Of a stretch of DNA of 9,256 bases, positions 1-5,817 are shown one piece after another. The stretch covers positions 1 through 9,256 of the forward strand of contig JANXRR010000306.1 in the NCBI GenBank assembly GCA_025356795.1, in the 5' to 3' direction. The position numbers and the translations under genes were made by a program. The notes under the pieces were generated by a model. That model was not told the origin of the DNA, ran no database searches, and saw only the letters and a program-made list of their open reading frames with translations. Every line of letters starts with the position of its first letter. Positions within the stretch are counted from its first letter, which is position 1. Origin of the DNA: Bacteroidia bacterium. Its GTDB lineage: Bacteria > Bacteroidota > Bacteroidia > Cytophagales > Cyclobacteriaceae.

Positions 1-96
1 TTAATGGAATTGCAAAATGTATTCCCACTGACAAACAGATCATATTCCAAACCGAAACAAGATGTTTTAACGTATCTATTTGCAAATTGCGTGATT

Positions 97-555
97 ATGA
101 AAAATCTCACTTCGTTACTCCTTGTGGTTTTAATAGCCTCATCAGCTTTTGCACAGTCTGAGGCCAGCAGGAAGAAAAACTTTAACACGAAGCAGGCTCT
201 TGCCATTGAAGGATATGATCCGGTTAGCTACTTTGACTTCAAACCAAAAGAAGGAAAGGAAACACTAAAATATAGCTTCCAAGGGGTTACCTATCGGTTT
301 GCAACCGAAACCAATCTTAATAAGTTTAAAGCCTCACCAGAAAAATATGAACCTGCCTATGGCGGATGGTGCGCCTATGCGATGGGCGCAACAGGAGAGA
401 AAGTAAAAGTTGATCCGGAAACATTTAAAATAACAGATGGACGACTTTTCTTGTTCTATAATTTCTGGACTAATAATACGCTTAAGGATTGGAACAAAGA
501 AGAGAAAAGTCTTAAAGAAAAAGCGGATAAGCGGTGGGCAAAAACTATTGAGTAG
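97..555 (+). CDS. Secreted YHS-domain protein
   Basis: The 152-residue protein begins with a signal peptide (about residues 1-20: Lys3, hydrophobic core, Ala-Phe-Ala-Gln cleavage region), so it is exported and probably periplasmic. The mature part carries a YHS domain. Visible marks are GYDPVSYF (residues 39-46), a Tyr/Phe-rich strand around 58-69, FKASPEKYEPAYGGWCAYAMG (start 77) and the late aromatic run LFLFYNF (117-123). YHS domains often accompany metal-handling proteins, but the exported single-domain form has no firmly assigned reaction; the lone mature Cys92 is a candidate ligand. The frame is open back to an ATG at position 4, but ATG 97 is chosen because it puts the signal peptide at the N-terminus. 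A partial -7-like element (TCTATTTG, 75-82) precedes it without a convincing -33 element. Family call is firm, function is not. Confidence 0.88.
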   Translation: MKNLTSLLLVVLIASSAFAQSEASRKKNFNTKQALAIEGYDPVSYFDFKPKEGKETLKYSFQGVTYRFATETNLNKFKASPEKYEPAYGGWCAYAMGATGEKVKVDPETFKITDGRLFLFYNFWTNNTLKDWNKEEKSLKEKADKRWAKTIE

Positions 556-601
556 TTTCTTTTAATTTTGAGTTTTGAAATTATACTTTTAAGTTTAATG
601 C

Positions 602-1120
602 ATGCAATTGTCAGATACAGCTGTTAAGATACTTGGTCAGTTACAGGATTTTGCTCTTCAGGTAAAAGACCAAGATTTCAGTAAGCCTTCAGAGGTTCTG
701 AGCGGTGCTTCCATTGGGCAGCATTTACGACATACCCTTGAGTTTTTTATTTGTCTTGAACAAGGAACCTCTCAGGGTCTTATCAATTATGATAAAAGAA
801 TTCATGACAAATTAATTGAAAGCGATAAATACATTGCGCTTAACGCCATTCATCGAATCCGTGAATTTATTTCACATCAGAATTCTAACAAGGTATTAAA
901 ACTGGAAGTAGAATACAGCGCCACCAACGATGATTGTGTAATTATTGAAACTAATTATTGGAGAGAATTATCCTACAATATTGAGCATGCTGTTCATCAC
1001 ATGGCCATTATGAAAATAGGGATTAAACAAGTGGCCGCTTACATTCAACTCCCACTAGATTTTGGCGTGGCCGCTTCCACCCTTCGTTACAAGGAAACAA
1101 GTAAATTGTTTGCGAAATAA
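602..1120 (+). CDS. DinB-fold (DinB/YfiT-like) protein
   Basis: This 172-residue protein looks like a four-helix DinB-superfamily member. The early helix has GQHLRHTLEF (residues 39-48, His41 and His44) and a late helix has IEHAVHHMAIMKIG (127-140, His129, His132, His133). These match the three-histidine metal site of the superfamily. Members include bacillithiol- and mycothiol-dependent transferases as well as many proteins of unknown function, so the family alone does not name a reaction. The C-terminal DFGVAASTLRYKE segment is typical of Bacteroidota homologues. The gene starts 46 bases after the YHS gene and its stop lies 5 bases before the ATP-grasp gene, so it is probably the first gene of a three-gene operon. 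I found no convincing promoter; TACTTTTA at 584-591 resembles a -7 element but lacks a -33 partner. No signal peptide, so cytoplasmic. Confidence 0.85.
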   Translation: MQLSDTAVKILGQLQDFALQVKDQDFSKPSEVLSGASIGQHLRHTLEFFICLEQGTSQGLINYDKRIHDKLIESDKYIALNAIHRIREFISHQNSNKVLKLEVEYSATNDDCVIIETNYWRELSYNIEHAVHHMAIMKIGIKQVAAYIQLPLDFGVAASTLRYKETSKLFAK

Positions 1121-1125
1121 TTTTG

Positions 1126-2169
1126 ATGACACTTTTACGTCAGGTATTTAGATCAAACTTTTTCATCAAATTAAGAAGTTGGGAGTATTGGCCTTTTGGC
1201 ATTCTTCAAGCACCACTATTCCCTTATTGGATATGGTTATCTATAAAATCAAGATCGTTATTTTTTTTCTCCGCCTCTAACCCAGGTATTTTAATGGGTG
1301 GTATGTTTGGTGAATCTAAATTTGAAGTGCTTGAAAAAGTACCTGCGAAGGTTAGACCCACCACACTTTTAATTAAGGTTCCGATAACAAACGAAGCATT
1401 GGTAAATCAAATCAATAACCATCAACTTTCTTTTCCACTGGTCTTTAAACCAGATCTAGGGGAGCGTGGCTGGAAGGTGAAGATTATCAATAATAATAGG
1501 CAAGCAGAAGAGTATTTGAAGCAAATCAAGATTGATTTTTTAGTCCAAGAACATGTTGATTTGCCATTGGAGTTTGGAGTATTTTACATTCGTTATCCGA
1601 GTGAAAATTCAGGCAGGGTAGTTTCTATTGTAGGCAAAGAAATGCTTCACGTAACGGGCGATGGAAGGCAGTCATTAAGTCAGTTAATTGAATCTAATGA
1701 GCGAGCCAAATTACAATGGAATGTTTTAAAACACACCTATAAAAAAGAGCTTGATCTAGTTTTAGTAGCGAATCAAAAGATGGAATTAGTGCCAATTGGA
1801 AATCATTGCCTGGGCACAAAGTTTTTGAATTACAATCATTTGATCACTCCAAAACTATCAGCGTCATTTGATTTAATAAGCAAAGAGATTGATGGCTTTT
1901 ATTTTGGCAGATTTGATTTGCGTACTTCATCATTGAAAACGCTTGAAAACGGAGAGGTAAAAATTGTAGAGTTAAATGGCTGTGGAGCTGAACCTGCTCA
2001 TATTTATGATCCTGCCTTTTCATTTGTAGAGGCAGTAAAAGTTTTGTTCATTCACTGGAGCAACATGTATCGCATAAGTGCCGAAAACTATAAAAAAGGT
2101 ATTCCGTATATTTCGTTTCGTGAAGGCAAAGCCCACTACAAAAAATTTAAGACTTTGACTTCCTCTTAA
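1126..2169 (+). CDS. ATP-grasp ligase-like protein (D-Ala-D-Ala ligase-like fold)
   Basis: The 347-residue protein carries an ATP-grasp fold. Visible elements are the first lysine strand and glycine loop FPLVFKPDLGERGWKV (103-118), the hinge strand FLVQEHVD (138-145), a strand FYFGRFDLR (258-266), and the metal-binding end VELNGCGAEPAHIYDP (281-296, Glu282 and Asn284). Enzymes of this fold join a carboxylate to an amine or thiol through an acyl phosphate; the substrate cannot be read from the sequence. The first 50 residues are rich in Trp, Phe and Tyr and may sit at the membrane. The SNPGILMGGMFGESK segment (51-65) is characteristic of this uncharacterised Bacteroidota subfamily. A TTG at 1123 directly precedes the ATG, but ATG 1126 is the better start. 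It lies 5 bases after the DinB-fold gene and 3 bases before the LysE gene. It is often labelled D-alanine ligase in databases, which overstates what is known. Confidence 0.8.
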   Translation: MTLLRQVFRSNFFIKLRSWEYWPFGILQAPLFPYWIWLSIKSRSLFFFSASNPGILMGGMFGESKFEVLEKVPAKVRPTTLLIKVPITNEALVNQINNHQLSFPLVFKPDLGERGWKVKIINNNRQAEEYLKQIKIDFLVQEHVDLPLEFGVFYIRYPSENSGRVVSIVGKEMLHVTGDGRQSLSQLIESNERAKLQWNVLKHTYKKELDLVLVANQKMELVPIGNHCLGTKFLNYNHLITPKLSASFDLISKEIDGFYFGRFDLRTSSLKTLENGEVKIVELNGCGAEPAHIYDPAFSFVEAVKVLFIHWSNMYRISAENYKKGIPYISFREGKAHYKKFKTLTSS

Positions 2170-2172
2170 CGG

Positions 2173-2787
2173 ATGAAATATTTCTATGTTTTTGCGGTTG
2201 GTTTGGTTTTTAGTTTTTTAGGATCTATACCTCCAGGCACTATGAACCTGTGCGTGCTTCAGCTTGGGTTAGAAAGAAAGACAAAAATTGCACTTCGGTT
2301 TTCATTAGCCGTAGCTATAATAGAATATCCTTATGCGTGGATTGGCGTAGAGTTTGAGCATTGGATAACAGCCTTCCCTAACATCACCAATAATTTTCAA
2401 TTAATAACAGCAGCGGTAATGTTGGTTTTAGGCGTACTTACAGTATGGACAAGTAACGCTCCTGTGCAAGCAATTGAAAAATTTAATGAGAGCGGCTTTA
2501 GGCGAGGACTTATTTTGAGCATACTCAACCCAATGGCTATTCCTTTTTGGATTGGTGTAACTGCTTATTTAAAAGCGCAAGGTTGGCTCGCATTTCCAAG
2601 TAAACTGTATTTGCATGCATATGTATTAGGAACAGCCTTTGGCGTTATGCTCCTGCTTATTTTGTTCACTTATTTGGCAAACCGCTTTGCAGGCTATGTA
2701 AAAAATAATAAAATGGTAAAGCTAGTGCCGGGCATCACGCTTTTGTTATTGGGTGCGTATGCACTTTTAAAATATTTATTAGAGTAG
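2173..2787 (+). CDS. LysE/RhtB-family exporter
   Basis: This 204-residue inner-membrane protein has about six hydrophobic segments (roughly 4-26, 38-60, 74-93, 111-133, 145-168, 184-202). The family signatures are GSIPPGTMNLCVLQLGL near the N-terminus (17-33) and GLILSILNPMAIPFWIGV in the middle (112-129). LysE-superfamily proteins export amino acids or small amino-acid derivatives using the proton gradient. The length matches the family's usual 190-220 residues. It starts only 3 bases after the ATP-grasp gene, so the two are almost certainly co-transcribed and the exported compound may be the ligase product; that link is inferred from position. The last 9 bases overlap the end of the convergent tag gene. 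Confidence 0.9.
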   Translation: MKYFYVFAVGLVFSFLGSIPPGTMNLCVLQLGLERKTKIALRFSLAVAIIEYPYAWIGVEFEHWITAFPNITNNFQLITAAVMLVLGVLTVWTSNAPVQAIEKFNESGFRRGLILSILNPMAIPFWIGVTAYLKAQGWLAFPSKLYLHAYVLGTAFGVMLLLILFTYLANRFAGYVKNNKMVKLVPGITLLLLGAYALLKYLLE

Positions 2788-3357
2788 CAATATGGTTTCT
2801 TTAAACCGGAAGCAAGTTTGTAGATGATCGTTCACTAAACCACACGCTTGCATGTGTGCGTAGATGACCGTGCTGCCCACAAACTTAAAGCCCCGTTTGA
2901 TCAAATCTTTACTTAGCGCATCTGACTGCGGAGTAGTAGCCGGTACATCTTTCAACGTTTTTCTTGAACCAACAATGACTTTGCTGTTTACAAAACCCCA
3001 GATGTATTTATCGAAGCTTCCAAACTCTTTTTGAACTTCCAAAAACCGTTTAGCATTATTAACGGCCGCATAAACTTTCAGTCGGTTTCTAACAATGCCG
3101 GGGTCTAAAAGAATTTTCTCCAACTTGGCTTCCGTAAACTTGGCAACTTTCGTTGGATCAAACTTGGCAAACGCTTTTCTGTAGCCTTCTCTCTTTTTAA
3201 GAATAGTTGCCCAACTGAGGCCTGCTTGTGCCCCTTCCAAAACCAAAAACTCAAAATGAATTCTATCCTCATGAACAGGCACCCCCCATTCTGTGTCATG
3301 GTACTTTATATATTGATCAAAAGAGAGACACCAAGGGCATCGAGATTTTTCCATCAT
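2779..3357 (-). CDS. tag: DNA-3-methyladenine glycosylase I
   Basis: This is a full-length Tag enzyme (192 residues; about 187 in Escherichia coli). It removes 3-methyladenine from alkylated DNA as the first step of base excision repair. The sequence shows CPWC near the N-terminus, YHDTEWGVPVHED (19-31), LEGAQAGLSWATILKKREGYR (start 40), the TPQSDALSKDLIKRGFKFVG block (142-161) and ACGLVNDH (171-178). The zinc ligands of the E. coli enzyme (Cys4, His17, His175, Cys179) correspond to Cys7, His20, His178 and Cys182, and catalytic-pocket residues Glu38 and Trp46 to Glu41 and Trp49, all with the same +3 offset. Two ATGs in tandem (3357, 3354) could both serve as start. It is monocistronic and convergent with the exporter operon, overlapping it by 9 bases. 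No Ada-type regulator or other alkylation-repair gene is in the window. Confidence 0.97.
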   Translation of the reverse strand: MMEKSRCPWCLSFDQYIKYHDTEWGVPVHEDRIHFEFLVLEGAQAGLSWATILKKREGYRKAFAKFDPTKVAKFTEAKLEKILLDPGIVRNRLKVYAAVNNAKRFLEVQKEFGSFDKYIWGFVNSKVIVGSRKTLKDVPATTPQSDALSKDLIKRGFKFVGSTVIYAHMQACGLVNDHLQTCFRFKETILLL

Positions 3358-3374
3358 GTTTTATTATTTTTAAA

Positions 3375-3390
3375 AGTAAGGTTTCTTACT
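3375..3390. promoter_or_regulatory. Small palindrome between divergent tag and RidA-like genes
   Basis: A 16-base palindrome, AGTAAG-gttt-CTTACT, lies in the 70-base AT-rich gap between the two divergent starts, 18 bases from the tag ATG and 38 bases from the RidA-like ATG. The position suits an operator shared by both genes, but arms this short arise by chance in AT-rich DNA. No clear TTTG/TAnnTTTG promoter was found on either strand here. Confidence 0.25.
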
Positions 3391-3427
3391 AAATACTTTA
3401 TCTTCATTCATAAATTCTAACCTAAAA

Positions 3428-3934
3428 ATGAAAAACGCAATTGTAATTGTAATTTTTATGCTGGCAGTAGGCAATGCCATAGCACAAATTGATTTTGATA
3501 AAAAACTAAAGGACTTGGGCATTCAACTTTCTGAACCAAGCAAACCAGTGGCTAATTATGTGAAGGCTGTGAGAACAGGAAACCTTTTATACTTGGCTGG
3601 CCATGGCCCCGTTTCTGGTTTTACCGGTAAAGTAGGTAAAGATTTAACCATACATCAGGGGTACGAAGCGGCTAAGTCAACCGCGGTTAGCATGCTTTCA
3701 ACACTTAAAGCAGAGTTGAGAGATTTGAATAAAGTAAAACGCATTGTTAAAGTACTGGGTATGGTTAATTGCACTTCAGATTTTGTAGATCAACCCAAAG
3801 TTATTAATGGTTATTCTGATTTGATGGTGGCTGTATTTGGCGAAAAAGGGAAACATGCCCGCTCAGCAATTGGCGTTTATGCTTTACCATTTAATTTTTC
3901 GGTGGAGGTAGAGATGATTGTGGAAATTGAATAG
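3428..3934 (+). CDS. Exported RidA (YjgF/YER057c/UK114) family protein
   Basis: The 168-residue protein has a signal peptide (about residues 1-20, ending in Ala-Ile-Ala-Gln) followed by a RidA-type domain of the PF14588-like branch. Diagnostic segments are LGIQLSEPSKPVANYVKAVR (30-49), GNLLYLAGHGPV (51-62), GYEAAKSTAVSMLSTLKAEL (78-97) and the C-terminal KHARSAIGVYALPFNFSVEVE (start 142). Cytoplasmic RidA hydrolyses reactive enamine/imine intermediates made by PLP enzymes, using a conserved arginine; Arg145 here is the apparent counterpart. What an exported version acts on is unknown. It is probably periplasmic or surface-linked, with no lipobox Cys. The gene stands alone, divergent from tag, and is followed by an inverted repeat that begins at its stop codon. 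Family and export are clear; enzymatic activity is not shown. Confidence 0.9.
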   Translation: MKNAIVIVIFMLAVGNAIAQIDFDKKLKDLGIQLSEPSKPVANYVKAVRTGNLLYLAGHGPVSGFTGKVGKDLTIHQGYEAAKSTAVSMLSTLKAELRDLNKVKRIVKVLGMVNCTSDFVDQPKVINGYSDLMVAVFGEKGKHARSAIGVYALPFNFSVEVEMIVEIE

Positions 3935-3990
3935 TTGTGTGTTCATAGTTGTTAGTAATTTGAAGAAGCCCAACAACTAGAACGAACAAC
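3934..3990. terminator. Long imperfect inverted repeat between convergent genes, probable bidirectional terminator
   Basis: The left arm (3934-3953, GTTGTGTGTTCATAGTTGTT) pairs with the right arm (3972-3990, AACAACTAGAACGAACAAC) apart from two mismatched positions and one bulged base, with an 18-base loop. The stem fills the space between the stop codons of the RidA-like gene and the convergent acetyltransferase gene. No T-run follows on either side, so it is not a textbook intrinsic terminator. It may instead act as an RNA 3'-end-protecting hairpin or be a dispersed repeat. Confidence 0.55.
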
Positions 3991-3992
3991 CA

Positions 3993-4448
3993 TCAACCCT
4001 TTGCGTTCATCCACTCAAATACTTGATAGTGTTCTCCATCCATACCCAATTGTTGATATACTTTTTGAGCATCTAGATTTGTCTTATCAACATACAATCT
4101 GATTCCCCTAAAATCAGCCGAGTTTTTAACAAGCTCCTGAATATATTGATACATTTTTTTATAAACGCCCTTGGCCCGGTGTTGTTTATGTATATAAACT
4201 GATTGAACCCAAAGCACATTGCCATTGCGCCAATCGCTCCATTCATAAGTTATCATTAAACAACCAATAACTACTTCGTTTTCTTGCGTTACATAATAGT
4301 TTCCTTTGGCAGGATCATGGAACAGACTCTCAATTCCTTTACTTAAAGTGACCTTATCAAGTGTTAAGTTTTCGGTTTCCCATGCCATTGCCAATTGAAA
4401 CTCAATGAGTGAAGGAATATCAGAAGCTGTTGCCAATCGCACTATCAT
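3993..4448 (-). CDS. GNAT-family N-acetyltransferase
   Basis: The 151-residue protein spans one GNAT domain. An N-terminal VRLATASDIPSLIEF strand-helix unit (3-17) is followed by strands at YYVTQENEVVIGCLMITYEW (51-70). The acetyl-CoA motif is VQSVYIHKQHRAKGVYKKM (81-99), where RAKGVY replaces the usual Q/RxxGxG/A loop. The closing element is LYVDKTNLDAQKVYQQLGM (118-136), the common site near the acetyl acceptor. Such proteins transfer acetyl from acetyl-CoA to an amine; the substrate is not predictable here. The frame extends upstream to a TTG at 4475, but ATG 4448 starts the domain properly and is preferred. It is a single gene, convergent with the RidA-like gene and divergent from the response regulator. 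Confidence 0.87.
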   Translation of the reverse strand: MIVRLATASDIPSLIEFQLAMAWETENLTLDKVTLSKGIESLFHDPAKGNYYVTQENEVVIGCLMITYEWSDWRNGNVLWVQSVYIHKQHRAKGVYKKMYQYIQELVKNSADFRGIRLYVDKTNLDAQKVYQQLGMDGEHYQVFEWMNAKG

Positions 4449-4513
4449 AAATTTAATTTTTTTCAATAAAGCCAATGATATCCAAACTCAAAAGGGGAAT
4501 TTTATTTATATAA

Positions 4514-4531
4514 CCTATCCATCCCGATAGG
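4514..4531. repeat. Inverted repeat CCTATC-N6-GATAGG upstream of the response regulator
   Basis: Perfect 6-base arms, CCTATC (4514-4519) and GATAGG (4526-4531), flank CATCCC. A second, wider inverted pair with the same CCTAT core follows: AATAGG (4558-4563) and CCTATT (4587-4592), which straddles the predicted -7 element. Four copies of one pentamer in about 80 bases, arranged as two inverted pairs, suggest binding sites for a dimeric regulator, possibly the response regulator itself. This is inference. Confidence 0.4.
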
Positions 4532-4551
4532 AAGGATCAATATTATTTAGT

Positions 4552-4582
4552 TTTGAAAATAGGTTTATCACCAGTACTATTG
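4552..4582 (+). promoter_or_regulatory. Predicted Bacteroidota-type promoter of the response regulator gene
   Basis: TTTG (4552-4555) is followed after exactly 19 bases by TACTATTG (4575-4582). This fits the Bacteroidota housekeeping pattern TTTG-N19-TAnnTTTG with one mismatch. Transcription would start near 4587, giving a leader of about 20 bases before ATG 4610. It is the best promoter match in the window. Confidence 0.6.
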
Positions 4583-4609
4583 TTATCCTATTGTTGAGCG
4601 GTGCCTGAT

Positions 4610-5263
4610 ATGGAAAAAATTAATATTTGTATAGTTGATGACCATACCCTTTTTAGAAAGGCAATGATCAGGCTTCTTTCGTCATTTAATAGAACGGGGC
4701 AAATGGTGGAAGCCGAAAACGGCAAGGCCTGCCTAGAGTTGATTAAAAAAAGTGCCACTCAGCCCGATGTAGTTTTGTTGGACCTCGACATGCCCGTGAT
4801 GAATGGTGTAGATACAGCAGAGGCCATAAGGCAGCGCTACCCCGACATTAAAATTATCATTCTCACCATGCATGACAATCAAAAGTACATGATGCACATG
4901 ATTGAGATTGGGGTTCATTCTTTTTTATTGAAAGATTGTGAACCCGATGAATTGGAGAGGGCTATTTGTGCTGTAGTAGATAAAGATTATTATCATAACG
5001 ATATGATGGTAGCAGCCATGAGGCGAAGTGTGAAGCTAAAAAGCGAACGGCCTTCTTTTAATAAGCTTACCGAACTTACCGATAGGGAGCGTGAAATATT
5101 TATGTTGATTTGTTCTGAAATGAGTTTAAAAGATATAAGCCTTAAGCTTTCGGTATCGGAAAGAACAATACACACCCATAAAGCAAACATTCAGCAAAAG
5201 CTGGGTCTAAAAAATACCGTGAGCATGATAAAATTCGCTTACGACAATGGCTTTATATCCTAG
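4610..5263 (+). CDS. NarL/FixJ-family response regulator (receiver plus LuxR-type HTH)
   Basis: The 217-residue protein has a receiver domain (about 4-122) and a LuxR/NarL-type DNA-binding domain (about 153-215). Receiver residues are intact: acidic pair Asp10-Asp11 in CIVDDHTLF, phosphoacceptor Asp58 in VVLLDLDMPVMNG, Thr86 in IILTMHD and Lys108 in LLKDCEPDEL. The C-terminal part has LTDREREIFMLICSEMSLKDI and the recognition-helix region SVSERTIHTHKANIQQKLGL. It should be a phosphorylation-controlled transcription factor, but no histidine kinase is in the window, so it is an orphan here. GTG 4601 is a possible earlier start; ATG 4610 is preferred because it sits directly before the first beta strand. 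Repeated CCTAT/ATCCT motifs flank the gene and could mean autoregulation or control of the next genes. Confidence 0.95.
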   Translation: MEKINICIVDDHTLFRKAMIRLLSSFNRTGQMVEAENGKACLELIKKSATQPDVVLLDLDMPVMNGVDTAEAIRQRYPDIKIIILTMHDNQKYMMHMIEIGVHSFLLKDCEPDELERAICAVVDKDYYHNDMMVAAMRRSVKLKSERPSFNKLTELTDREREIFMLICSEMSLKDISLKLSVSERTIHTHKANIQQKLGLKNTVSMIKFAYDNGFIS

Positions 5264-5270
5264 TTTCCGC

Positions 5271-5303
5271 CTAGTGATATCCTGATTTTTCTAGTGATAT
5301 CCT
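5271..5303. repeat. Two exact 13-base direct repeats, 20 bases apart
   Basis: CTAGTGATATCCT occurs at 5271-5283 and again at 5291-5303, so the copies are 20 bases apart (about two helical turns) with a 7-base spacer. An inverted partial copy, ATATCCTAG (5255-5263), overlaps the stop codon of the response regulator gene. Same-face spacing is typical of operator sites bound by adjacent regulator molecules. They lie about 60 bases before the predicted promoter of the receiver-like gene. Confidence 0.6.
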
Positions 5304-5346
5304 TAGACAAAACCATCAAAATTTAACCAGAATCCAATTTTCTTTA

Positions 5347-5363
5347 AAAAAAGCCCCTTTTTT
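5347..5363 (+). terminator. Weak A/T hairpin with T-run, possible terminator of the response regulator gene
   Basis: Six A and one G (5347-5353) pair with one C and six T (5357-5363) around a CCC loop. The stem is nearly all A-T and therefore weak. Its T-run overlaps the TTTGAC promoter-like element that follows, so the two readings compete. Confidence 0.25.
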
Positions 5364-5392
5364 GACGCTCTTTTAAAATTCCAATAATTCTC
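5361..5392 (+). promoter_or_regulatory. Possible promoter of the receiver-like gene
   Basis: TTTGAC (5361-5366) is followed 20 bases after its TTTG by TAATTCTC (5385-5392). The upstream box is good; the downstream box keeps TA and only part of TTTG. Read as a sigma-70 promoter it is TTGACG-N17-TAATTC. It would give a leader of about 30 bases before ATG 5431. Confidence 0.35.
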
Positions 5393-5430
5393 TTTTGTCC
5401 ATCTTGAGGCTCGACTTAAAAGAAATTATC

Positions 5431-5814
5431 ATGAACGATTATTTAAAAGTGTTGCTGGTTCATAGCCAAGAAGAAGTTATACAAGAAGTGAAGAGCTTTC
5501 TGGGCCACACCGTAATTCACTATGCGGCAGATGGAGCCGATGGGCTATTTGCAGGCCGCATGGAAGAGTATGACTTAATCATTTGCTCCCTTGAATTGCC
5601 CTTAATTACGGGTATGGAAATGGTGAGAGCGCTCAGAAACATGTCGCAAAACAGTAAAACATCCGTTATCTTTTTAGGAAATGGTACCGAAAGCCCACAA
5701 TGCAAGCAATTAATAACGAAATTGGGAGGTGGCTACTTTTTGAGAGAAGACTTAGTGGGTGACGATTTTTCACATGAATGGCAGACTGCAAAAGCATCAT
5801 TGGAAATTATCTAA
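5431..5814 (+). CDS. Stand-alone degenerate receiver (pseudo-receiver) domain protein
   Basis: The 127-residue protein follows the receiver-domain pattern: strand KVLLV (6-10), helix, YAADGADGLFAGRMEEYDLII (start 31), LPLITGMEMVRALR (56-69), strand TSVIFLGNG (77-85), then GGGYFLREDL (99-108). The residues needed for phosphorylation are replaced. The acidic pair after strand 1 is His11-Ser12, the phosphoacceptor position reads Ser53 (IICSLELP), the Thr/Ser position reads Gly83, and the Lys position reads Arg105. It therefore probably cannot take phosphate from a kinase and may work by protein contact or another signal. The frame extends to a TTG at 5395; ATG 5431 is preferred. It lies after the intact response regulator and only 3 bases before the next small gene, so those two form a unit. 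Fold call is good; role unknown. Confidence 0.75.
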   Translation: MNDYLKVLLVHSQEEVIQEVKSFLGHTVIHYAADGADGLFAGRMEEYDLIICSLELPLITGMEMVRALRNMSQNSKTSVIFLGNGTESPQCKQLITKLGGGYFLREDLVGDDFSHEWQTAKASLEII

Positions 5815-5817
5815 GAT

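Noticed and set aside
4..96. N-terminal extension of the YHS protein to the ATG at position 4
   Set aside because: It would bury the signal peptide 31 residues inside the protein; ATG 97 gives a normal exported precursor.
1126..2169. Naming the ATP-grasp protein D-alanine--D-alanine ligase (ddl)
   Set aside because: Length, N-terminal region and operon context differ from Ddl and there is no cell-wall gene nearby; only the fold is supported.
3105..3420. Short open frames on both strands within and beside tag
   Set aside because: They overlap a clearly identified tag gene, have no recognisable domain and are explained as shadows of it.
4449..4475. Upstream TTG start for the GNAT protein
   Set aside because: The extra nine residues are Lys-rich and outside the GNAT domain; ATG 4448 begins exactly at the first domain strand.
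5395..5430. TTG start extending the pseudo-receiver by 12 residues
   Set aside because: It would leave almost no leader after the predicted promoter, and the added residues lie before the receiver fold.
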